The notes under the pieces: model-generated
Seen by the model: the letters and a program-made list of their open reading frames with translations, nothing else
Database searches by the model: none
Told to the model about the DNA's origin: nothing
From: Sanderia malayensis
Lineage: Eukaryota; Cnidaria; Scyphozoa; Semaeostomeae; Pelagiidae
DNA length: 64,000 bases
Direction of reading: 5' to 3'
Assembly: GCA_013076295.1 (NCBI GenBank)
Contig: RQOL01000466.1
Location: forward strand, 4,011,080-4,075,079
Program-made: the position numbers and the translations under genes
Part shown: positions 1-9,162 of the stretch, in pieces
Layout of the letters: every line of letters begins with the position of its first letter
Position numbering within the stretch: the first letter of the stretch is position 1

Positions 1-339
1 ACGTCACACTGAATCAAAGTCTTGAAAGTTTTATTTTTTTCAAAATTTGTTAACATTTCTGTTTTAATTGAAAGCAACGAGAATTGACTCATAATGTGAG
101 GAAAATATAGCGCAGACCTGGCTGTGTTTGAGCTTGGAAAAAAATATTTAAACTCGTCAGAAAACACTCAAAATAGGTTCATAGTGATACTCAGATCTTT
201 TTCTCTCCATCTCCGTAAAAAAATCGTTATCTCATTTCAGGCTGCATAAGCCCTTTAATTTAATATTACTTTCTTCACTTTCTGGATAATACAGTGAAAT
301 AAAAGCCATCTGTCGCGAGTCACCTCAAGGTTCCTTTGA

Positions 340-860
340 TTAAACAAACCGAAGTTTGGCAAACAAATAGTGGAAACCTGCTAATTAGGGCCTTCTCATC
401 ATTTTGAGACAACTTTCCGCTTTCTGGGACACTTGCTTCAAAAGTTGGTCCCGAGGGAGTTGCTGCAACAGGTGAATTACTTTATGTAGCTACATGAAGT
501 GGGTACTGAAAAATTCAAATTTTGAAATAGACTGAAAAATGACTCACAAGGAGTCGAATTATACTAAATAGGTCCTATTGATGACTTTGAGACAATTCCC
601 AGCTCTCTAGGAGCAATGGTTCAAAAGTTGGTCCCGATGGCTGGCTGCAAAAGTGAATTACTTTATGTATACTCCATGAACGTTCAAATTGCCAAAATGA
701 CATTTTGAAATAGACCGAAATTTGGCAAACAAATAGTCGAAACCTACTAATTAGGGCCTTCTGACCATTTTGAGACAAGTTTCAGCTCTCTAGGACAGTT
801 GGTTCAAAAGTTGGTCCCGACGGCTGGCTGCAACAAGTGAATTACTTTATGTATACTGAG
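340..860. repeat. Three tandem copies of a ~183-bp unit (copy 1)
   Basis: The string TTCAAAAGTTGGTCCCGA recurs at about 438, 621 and 804, a spacing of 183 bases, with the surrounding sequence also repeated (for example TTTGAGAC before it and GTGAATTACTTTATGTA after it). The units differ by a few percent. No coding potential is convincing here. The stretch 1-340 holds nothing I recognise, and neither does 860-1073. Confidence 0.85.
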
Positions 861-1073
861 ACGTGATTCTACCAATAGTGTCTGTTAAGGGTTTTCAATT
901 CGGGGAGGGGGATCCGTGAAAGAGCCCCAAGAGGTCAATTAAAGGGGATTGTTCTATCTTTACTATGGGGGCCATGTTGGAGACAACGAGGGTAAATTCC
1001 CTCGCAGTGACAATGTTGACAAATGCGCATGATGCTGATGCCATGTTGTGACAAACATGGGATCTGGTGGTCG

Positions 1074-1081
1074 ACCTCGAG
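1074..1081. other. Left target-site duplication of the fold-back element
   Basis: ACCTCGAG, identical to 8812-8819. Removing the element plus one copy gives exactly the sequence around 23988-23995 in copy 2. Confidence 0.95.
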
Positions 1082-1221
1082 GGCTAAGACTTCATATAAG
1101 AATATCCTAAGGCCCTGAAATATATTATGGGACGAACCATATATGGTACTAGCATGTATATGTATGGTATAGTATAGTATAGTAGTATAGTACCTGTATA
1201 TTACTATAGTATACCGATACG
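1082..1221 (+). repeat. Left terminal inverted repeat of the fold-back element
   Basis: About 140 bp preceding the minisatellite arm, near-perfectly complementary to 8665-8811. Landmarks in order are AATATCCTAAGGCCCTGAAA, a TATAG pentamer run near 1167-1185, and ACTATAGTATACCGATACGT just before the array begins. Confidence 0.93.
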
Positions 1222-4200
1222 TCCTAGTTATCCTAGCTGTCCTAGTTATCCTAACTGTCCTAGCTGTCCTAGTTATCCTAACTATCCTAGCTGTCCTAGT
1301 TATCCTAGTTATCCTAGCTGTCCTAGTTATCCTAGTTATCCTAGCTGTCCTAGTTATCCTAGTTATCCTAGCTGCCCTAGTTGTCCTAACTGTCCTAGCT
1401 GTCCTAGTTATCCTAGCTGTCCTAGCTATCCTAGTTATCCTAGCTGTCCTAGTTATCCTAACTGTCCTAGTTATCCTAGCTGTCCTAGTTATCCTAGTTG
1501 TCCTAACTGTCCTAGCTGTCCTAGTTATCCTAGCTGTCCTAGCTATCCTAGTTATCCTAACTGTCCTAGCTGTCCTAGTTATCCTAACTATCCTAGCTGT
1601 CCTAGTTATCCTAGTTATCCTAGCTGTCCTAGTTATCCTAGTTATCCTAGCTGTCCTAGTTATCCTAGTTATCCTAGCTGTCCTAGTTGTCCTAACTGTC
1701 CTAGCTGTCCTAGTTATCCTAGCTGTCCTAGCTATCCTAGTTATCCTAGCTGTCCTAGTTATCCTAACTGTCCTAGCTGTCCTAGTTGTCCTAACTGTCC
1801 TAGCTGTCCTAGTTATCCTAGCTGTCCTAGTTATCCTAGTTATCCTAGCTGTCCTAGTTATCCTAGTTATCCTAGCTGCCCTAGTTGTCCTAACAGTCCT
1901 AGCTGTCCTAGTTATCCTAGCTGTCCTAGCTATCCTAGTTATCCTAGCTGTCCTAGTTATCCTAACTGTCCTAGTTATCCTAGCTGTCCTAGTTATCCTA
2001 GTTGTCCTAACTGTCCTAGCTGTCCTAGTTATCCTAGCTGTCCTAGTTATCCTAGTTATCCTAGCTGCCCTAGTTGTCCTAACTGTCCTAGCTGTCCTAG
2101 TTATCCTAGCTGTCCTAGCTATCCTAGTTATCCTAGCTGTCCTAGTTATCCTAACTGTCCTAGTTATCCTAGCTGTCCTAGTTATCCTAGTTGTCCTAAC
2201 TGTCCTAGCTGTCCTAGTTATCCTAGCTGTCCTAGTTATCCTAGCTGTCCTAGCTGTCCTAGTTATCCTAGCTGTCCTAGTTGTCCTAGTTATCCTAGTT
2301 GCCCTAACTGTCCTAGTTATCCCAGCTGTCCTAGCATGTCCTAGCTGTCCTAGTTATCCTAGATGTCCTAGTTATCCTAGCCGTCCTAGTTGTCCTAGTT
2401 ATCCTAGCTGTCCTAGTTGTCCTAGCTGTCCTAGTTGTCCTAGCTGTCCTAGTTATCCTAGCTGTCCTAGTTATCCTAGTTGTCCTAGCTGTCCTAGTTA
2501 TCCTAGCTGTCCTAGTTATCCTAGCTGTCCTAGTTGTCCTAGTTATCCTAGTTGTCCTAGTTATCCTAGCTGTCCTAGTTGTCCTAGTTATCCTAGCTCT
2601 CCTAGTTGTCCTAGTTATCCTAGCTGTCCTAGTTGTCCTAACTGTCCTAGCTGTCCTAGTTGTCCTAGTTATCCTAGCTGTCCTAGTTGTCCTAGTTATC
2701 CTAGCTGTCCTAGTTTTCCTAGTTATCCTAGCTGTCCTAGTTGTCCTAGTTATCCTAGCTGTCCTAGTTTTCCTAGTTATCCTAGCTGTCCTAGCTGTCC
2801 TAGCTGTCCTAGTTATCCTAACTGTCCTAGCTGTCCTAGTCGTCCTAGTTATCCTAGCTGTCCTAGTTGTCCTAGCTGTCCTAGTTGTCCTAACTGTCCT
2901 AGCTGTCCTAGTTGTCCTAGTTATCCTAGCTGTCCTAGTTGTCCTAGTTGTCCTAGTTATCCTAGCTGTCCTAGTTGTCCTAACTGTCCTAGCTGTCCTA
3001 GTTGTCCTAGTTATCCTAGCTGTCCTAGTTGTCCTAGTTGCCCTAGCTGTCCTAGTTATCCTAGCTGTCCTAGTTATCCTAGATGTCCTAGTTATCCTAG
3101 CTGTCCTAGTTGTCCTAGTTATCCTAGTTGTCCTAGTTATCCTAGCTGTCCTAGTTGTCCTAGCTGTCCTAGCTGTCCTAGTTATCCTGGCTGTCCTAGT
3201 TATCCTAAATGTCCCAGTTGTCCTAACTGTCCTAGCTGTCCTAGTTGTCCTAGTTATCCTAGCTGTCCTAGTTGTCCTAGTTGCCCTAGCTGTCCTAGTT
3301 ATCCTAGCTGTCCTAGTTATCCTAGATGTCCTAGTTATCCTAGCTGTCCTAGTTGTCCTAGTTATCCTAGTTTTCCTAGTTATCCTAGCTGTCCTAGCTG
3401 TCCTAGCTGTCCTAGTTATCCTAACTGTCCTAGCTGTCCTAGTCGTCCTAGTTATCCTAGCTGTCCTAGTTGTCCTAGCTGTCCTAGTTGTCCTAACTGT
3501 CCTAGCTGTCCTAGTTGTCCTAGTTATCCTAGTTGTCCTAACTGTCCTAGCTGTCCTAGTTATCCTAGCTGTCCTAGTTATCCTAGCTGTCCTAGCTGTC
3601 CTAGTTATCCTAGCTGTCCTAGTTGTCCTAGTTATCCTAGTTGCCCTAACTGTCCTAGTTATCCCAGCTGTCCTAGCATGTCCTAGCTGTCCTAGTTATC
3701 CTAGATGTCCTAGTTATCCTAGCCGTCCTAGTTGTCCTAGTTATCCTAGCTGTCCTAGTTGTCCTAGCTGTCCTAGTTGTCCTAGCTGTCCTAGTTATCC
3801 TAGCTGTCCTAGTTATCCTAGTTGTCCTAGCTGTCCTAGTTATCCTAGCTGTCCTAGTTATCCTAGCTGTCCTAGTTGTCCTAGTTATCCTAGTTGTCCT
3901 AGTTATCCTAGCTGTCCTAGTTGTCCTAGTTATCCTAGCTCTCCTAGTTGTCCTAGTTATCCTAGCTGTCCTAGTTGTCCTAACTGTCCTAGCTGTCCTA
4001 GTTGTCCTAGTTATCCTAGCTGTCCTAGTTGTCCTAGTTATCCTAGCTGTCCTAGTTTTCCTAGTTATCCTAGCTGTCCTAGTTGTCCTAGTTATCCTAG
4101 CTGTCCTAGTTTTCCTAGTTATCCTAGCTGTCCTAGCTGTCCTAGCTGTCCTAGTTATCCTAACTGTCCTAGCTGTCCTAGTCGTCCTAGTTATCCTAGC

Positions 4201-4564
4201 TGTCCTAGTTGTCCTAGCTGTCCTAGTTGTCCTAACTGTCCTAGCTGTCCTAGTTGTCCTAGTTATCCTAGCTGTCCTAGTTGTCCTAGTTGTCCTAGTT
4301 ATCCTAGCTGTCCTAGTTGTCCTAACTGTCCTAGCTGTCCTAGTTGTCCTAGTTATCCTAGCTGTCCTAGTTGTCCTAGTTGCCCTAGCTGTCCTAGTTA
4401 TCCTAGCTGTCCTAGTTATCCTAGATGTCCTAGTTATCCTAGCTGTCCTAGTTGTCCTAGTTATCCTAGTTGTCCTAGTTATCCTAGCTGTCCTAGTTGT
4501 CCTAGCTGTCCTAGCTGTCCTAGTTATCCTGGCTGTCCTAGTTATCCTAAATGTCCCAGTTGTT
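1222..4564 (+). repeat. Left minisatellite arm, 9-bp unit TCCTAGYTR
   Basis: About 370 tandem 9-mers, mainly TCCTAGTTA, TCCTAGCTG, TCCTAGTTG and TCCTAACTG. Rare variants (TCCTAGTCG, TCCTAGTTT, TCCTAGCTC, and an irregular unit CTAGCATG near 2331 and 3673) recur in blocks, showing higher-order duplication. A block ending at about 3230 is repeated 1342 bp further right, ending at 4564. Confidence 0.97.
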
Positions 4565-4579
4565 GTGCATGATTTTATA

Positions 4580-5790
4580 CAGGGTGGGCCAAAAAAATAA
4601 CACCCGAAACAAACTATTTTTTAGGAAAGTAATATTATGAGCAATTTGTTGCAAATTTCTACCATAAATATTCAACTTAAAAGACATCTTGTGTAAAAAT
4701 ATTTGGTATTGATTTTTTCTCATTTTGGAGCAATTACAATTTCAAAATTTCTAATCGTGAAATCTGCTGTTATGACATTTACCGTAACTCCTCGCCCCCG
4801 GGGGCTTATTTGCAAAAACTAAATTTCAGCCAGATTATTGTCCAATATTAAGCAAAATGAATGCTATACTATGCAGCCAATCAATGAAATTATTGGTTTA
4901 AACTTGCTGCTATTTGCAATACATTCACTAAACAACTTCAATATCTCGATACTTGGGCTCAATTTCCTTGCAAATGATTATCAGGATGTGGGCTTATTCA
5001 AGGGGGTCTTATTCGAAGGTGGGGGTTTATTCGAGGATTTACGGTAATGTATGAGAGCTGACTACGTTGGAAGAGCAATACATACGTCTTTTTCAAATTG
5101 TTCAGAGGAAAGCAATATGCCAAAATATCACATAAAAATAAATATTTCATCCAAAATTTGCAAATTGCGAAAGGTTGGAAAAGAAAGAAAATCATTTCTG
5201 AATTTCCTAACAAAAACTTTTCCATTGGCTTGAGAATAACAACACAATACTGCGCCATTGGGTTAGGCTATTGAACGGATACGGGGTTTGTCGTCAACGA
5301 AAAGTTATAAAAATAGTACTTGGCCCCAGAAAGACTTCAGAAATTTATAGGAAATAGAGGAAACTTTGAACACCTTGTTTAATTATTTTTTTGTTCTTTT
5401 TATTTCTAAGTTTTTTTGTTTTGTTTTTCAACGTTGTCAATTTTCAGACAAAATTTCACAACAGTAGGTTTTACGACTAGAAGTTTTAAAATTACAACTG
5501 CTCAAAAATGACTTAATATAATTACAGAATATTTTTACACAAGATGTCTTTTGAGTTGAATGTTAATGGTAGAAATTTGCAAAAAATTGCTCATCAGATG
5601 CTTTTCCTAAAAATAGTTTGTTTCGGGTGATTTTCACTCTAAGACAAAGAAGAAGATCAGAACTTCAGTACACTTTCATCGTCCTAAGACCCTCAGACTT
5701 GACAGAAAGCCAAATTACCCAAAGCGATCTGCACCAAGGACCAACAAACTTGATCATTGTGATTTTGGGTGATTTTTTTGGCCCACCCTG
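4580..5790. mobile_element. Mariner/Tc1-like MITE on the axis of the fold-back element
   Basis: The ends are inverted repeats beginning CAGGGTGGGCCAAAAAAAT, flanked by TA on each side (TA at 4578-4579 and 5791-5792). The inverted similarity extends about 200 bp inward, for example ACCCGAAACAAACTATTTTT on the left and its complement near 5630. No transposase frame is present, so it is non-autonomous. The TA duplication and the CAGGGTG terminus suggest the Tc1/mariner group, but this is an inference. The part 5048-5790 holds no credible gene. Confidence 0.8.
4779..5048. mobile_element. Small nested MITE with TTACCGTAA ends
   Basis: About 270 bp bounded by TTACCGTAACTCCTCG on the left and CGAGGATTTACGGTAA on the right. 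The inner ends are G-rich with GGCTTATT motifs. It interrupts the left half of the mariner-like element: the sequence flanking it there is continuous in the complementary right half. A related end occurs at 12944-13041. Confidence 0.7.
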
Positions 5791-5811
5791 TATAAAGTCA
5801 TGCACAACAAC

Positions 5812-8664
5812 TGGGACATCTAGGATAACTAGGACAACTAGGACAGCTAGGACAGTTAGGACAACTAGGACAGTTAGGATAACTAGGACAGCTAGGATAA
5901 CTAGGACAACTAGGACAGCTAGGATAACTAGGACAGGTAGGATAACTAGGACACCTAGGATAACTAGGACAGCTAGGACAGTTAGGACAGCTAGGATAAC
6001 TAGGACAGCTAAGATAACTAGGACAGCTAGGACAGTTAGAACAGCTAGGATAACTAGGACAGTTAGGATAGCTAGGACAGCTAGGACAGTTAAGACATGC
6101 TAGGATAACTAGGACAGGTAGGATAACTAGGACAGCTAGGATAACTAGGACAGCTAGGATAACTAGGACATCTAGGATAACTAGGACAGCTAGGATAACT
6201 AGGACAACTAGGACAGCTAGGATAACTAGGACAGGTAGGATAACTAGGACACCTAGGATAACTAGGACAGCTAGGACAGTTAGGACAGCTAGGATAACTA
6301 GGACAGCTAAGATAACTAGGACAGCTAGGACAGTTAGAACAGCTAGGATAACTAGGACAGTTAGGATAGCTAGGACAGCTAGGACAGTTAAGACATGCTA
6401 GGATAACTAGGACAGGTAGGATAACTAGGACAGCTAGGATAACTAGGACAGCTAGGATAACTAGGACAGCTAGGATAACTAGGACACCTAGGATAACTAG
6501 GACAGCTAGGACAGTTAGGACAGCTAGGACAACTAGGACAGTTAGGACAGCTAGGACAACTAGGACAGCTAAGATAACTAGGACAGCTAAGACAGTTAGA
6601 ACAGCTAGGATAACTAGGACAGTTAGGATAGCTAGGACAGCTAGGACAGTTAGGACATGCTAGGACAGCTGGGATAACTAGGACAGTTAGGACAACTAGG
6701 ATAACTAGGACAGCTAGGATAGCTAGGACAACTAGGACAGCTAGGATAACTAGGACGACTAGGACAGCTAGGACAGTTAGGATAACTAGGACAACTAGGA
6801 CAGCTAGGATAACTAGGACAGCTAGGACAACTAGGACAGCTAGGATAACTAGGACAGCTAGGATAACTAGGACAACTAGGACAGCTAGGATAACTAGGAC
6901 AACTAGGACAGTTAGGACAACTAGGACAGCTAGGATAACTAGGACAGCTAGGACAGCTAGGTTAACTAGGACATCTAGGATAACTAGGACAGCTAGGATA
7001 ACTAGGACAGCTAGGACAACTAGGATAACTAGGACAACTAGGACAGCTAGGACAGTTAGGACAACTAGGACAGCTAGGATAACTAGGACAACTAGGACAG
7101 CTAGGACAGCTAGGATAACTAGGACAACTAGGACAGCTAGGACAACTAGGACAGCTAGGACAACTAGGACAACTAGGACAGCTAGGGCAACTAGGACAGC
7201 TAGGATAACTAGGACAAGTAGGATAACTAGGACAGCTAGGATAACTAGGACAACTAGGACAGCTAGGATAACTAGGACATCTAGGATAACTAGGACAGCT
7301 AGGATACCTAGGACAACTAGGACAGCTAGGATAACTAGGACATCTAGGATAACTAGGACAGCTAGGATAACTAGGACAGCTAGGGCAACTAGGACAGCTA
7401 GGATAACTAGGACAACTAGGACAGCTAGGACAGTTAGGACAACTAGGACAGCTAGGATAACTAGGACAACTAGGACAGCTAGGATAACTAGGACAACTAG
7501 GACAGCTAGGACAGTTAGGACAACTAGGACAGCTAGGACAACTAGGACAGCTAGGATAACTAGGACAGCTAGGATAACTAGGACAACTAGGACAGCTAGG
7601 ATAACTAGGACAACTAGGACAGTTAGGACAACTAGGACAGCTAGGATAACTAGGACAGCTAGGACAGCTAGGATAACTAGGACATCTAGGATAACTAGGA
7701 CAGCTAGGATAACTAGGACAGCTAGGACAACTAGGACAACTAGGACAGCTAGGACAGTTAGGGTAACTAGGACAGCTAGGACAGCTAGGACAGCTAGGAT
7801 AACTAGGAAAACTAGGACAGCTAGGATAACTAGGACAACTAGGATAACTAGGACAACTAGGACAGCTAGGACAGTTAGGACAACTAGGACAGCTAGGATA
7901 ACTAGGACAACTAGGAGAGCTAGGATAACTAGGACAAGTAGGATAACTAGGACAGCTAGGACAACTAGGACAGCTAGGACAACTAGGACAGCTAGGATAA
8001 CTAGGACAACTAGGACAGCTAGGATAACTAGGACGACTAGGACAGCTAGGACAGTTAGGATAACTAGGACAGCTAGGACAGCTAGGATAACTAGGAAAAC
8101 TAGGACAGCTAGGACAGTTAGGACAACTAGGACAGCTAGGATAACTAGGACAGCTAGGACAACTAGGACAGCTAGGACAACTAGGACAGCTAGGACAGTT
8201 AGGACAACTAGGACAGCTAGGATAACTAGGACAACTAGGACAGCTAGGACAGCTAGGACAACTAGGACAGCTAGGACAACTAGGACAGCTAGGATAACTA
8301 GGACAACTAGGACAGCTAGGATAACTAGGACAACTAGGACAGTTAGGACAACTAGGACAGCTAGGATAACTAGGACAACTAGGACAGCTAGGATAACTAG
8401 GACAAGTAGGATAACTAGGACAGCTAGGACAACTAGGACAGCTAGGACAACTAGGACAGCTAGGATAACTAGGACAACTAGGACAGCTAGGATAACTAGG
8501 ACGACTAGGACAGCTAGGACAGTTAGGACAACTAGGACAGCTAGGATAACTAGGACGACTAGGACAGCTAGGACAGTTAGGACAACTAGGACAGCTAGGA
8601 TAACTAGGACAACTAGGATCGCTAGGACAGTTAGGATAACTAGGACAGGTAGGGTAATTAGGAC
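5812..8664 (-). repeat. Right minisatellite arm, inverted 9-bp unit
   Basis: Tandem 9-mers of the same family read on the opposite strand (AGGACAGCT, AGGATAACT, AGGACAACT, AGGACAGTT). The rare variants of the left arm reappear as complements, such as AGGAGAGCT near 7914, AGGAAAACT near 7806 and 8095, AGGACGACT, and ACATGCTAGG near 6097, 6395 and 6656. A ~298-bp block around 5820-6100 is repeated at about 6118-6398. Confidence 0.97.
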
Positions 8665-8811
8665 GTATCGGTATACTATAGTAATATATAGGTACTATAC
8701 TACTATACTATACTATACCATACATATACATGGATACATGTTAGTACCCTATATGGTTCGTCCGATAATATATTTCAGGGCCTTAGGATATTCTTACATG
8801 AAGTCCTTGCC
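8665..8811 (-). repeat. Right terminal inverted repeat of the fold-back element
   Basis: Complement of the left end, with a few substitutions and a short extra segment. Read inward from 8811 it shows the same landmarks, including the TATAG run and TATACTATAGT. Confidence 0.93.
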
Positions 8812-8819
8812 ACCTCGAG
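8812..8819. other. Right target-site duplication of the fold-back element
   Basis: ACCTCGAG, the second copy of the 8-bp target duplication. It is followed by TCGAAACGTG exactly as in the uninterrupted copy 2. Confidence 0.95.
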
Positions 8820-9162
8820 TCGAAACGTGATGATAAACTGAAGGAAATGAAAATAGGGGACTTCTAAGAAACAGGAAGTGGAAAGCAGTTGGAGAAAGTT
8901 CATTCAGTCAGCAAGCGAAGCGCGCAGGCAGGACTCTTCCAAATAATCATCCACTCCATTATTTGGGTCAGCGAGGAAGGAGCCCATCGGTCCAGCTATC
9001 CCCGCCATTATCGATCGCTTGGTTGGATTACGAAAGAAAGGTTTAACCAATATATTGGGCCTGAGGCAGTGGAGTAAGCAGTTGCAAAACTTGGTTGCTC
9101 GACTTTCGTCGATGCGGAGGAAGAAATCTTAGTTTAAAATATAGGCCTAAACGACAGCAAGG

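Larger units (their letters stand above)
1082..8811. mobile_element. 7.73-kb fold-back transposon, absent from copy 2
   Basis: The boundaries follow directly from comparison with copy 2. The element is flanked by an 8-bp duplication, ACCTCGAG, at 1074-1081 and 8812-8819; the same 8 bp occur once at the empty site 23988-23995. Its ends are inverted repeats: the left end begins GGCTAAGACTTCATATAAG and the right end, read inward, begins GGCAAGGACTTCATGTAAG. Inside lie two arms of a 9-bp minisatellite in opposite orientation around a short centre. No transposase is visible, so it must be mobilised in trans if it moves at all. The layout recalls Drosophila FB and Galileo elements. An 8-bp duplication is compatible with hAT, P, Merlin or Mutator-like families, and I cannot choose among them. 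The long RTxRT-type reading frame inside is only translated minisatellite. Confidence 0.93.

Noticed and set aside
5618..6103. A 161-codon open frame with RTxRT repeats
   Set aside because: It is the 9-bp minisatellite translated in one frame. The period of 9 keeps all frames open by construction, and there is no other support.
1222..8664. CRISPR-like or telomeric array
   Set aside because: The 9-bp units are contiguous without spacers, and the unit is not a telomere repeat. The context is a eukaryotic transposon.
8889..9077. Open frame of 62 codons just upstream of GULP1
   Set aside because: It is not in phase with the GULP1 first exon and has no family resemblance; it is likely 5' UTR or promoter.
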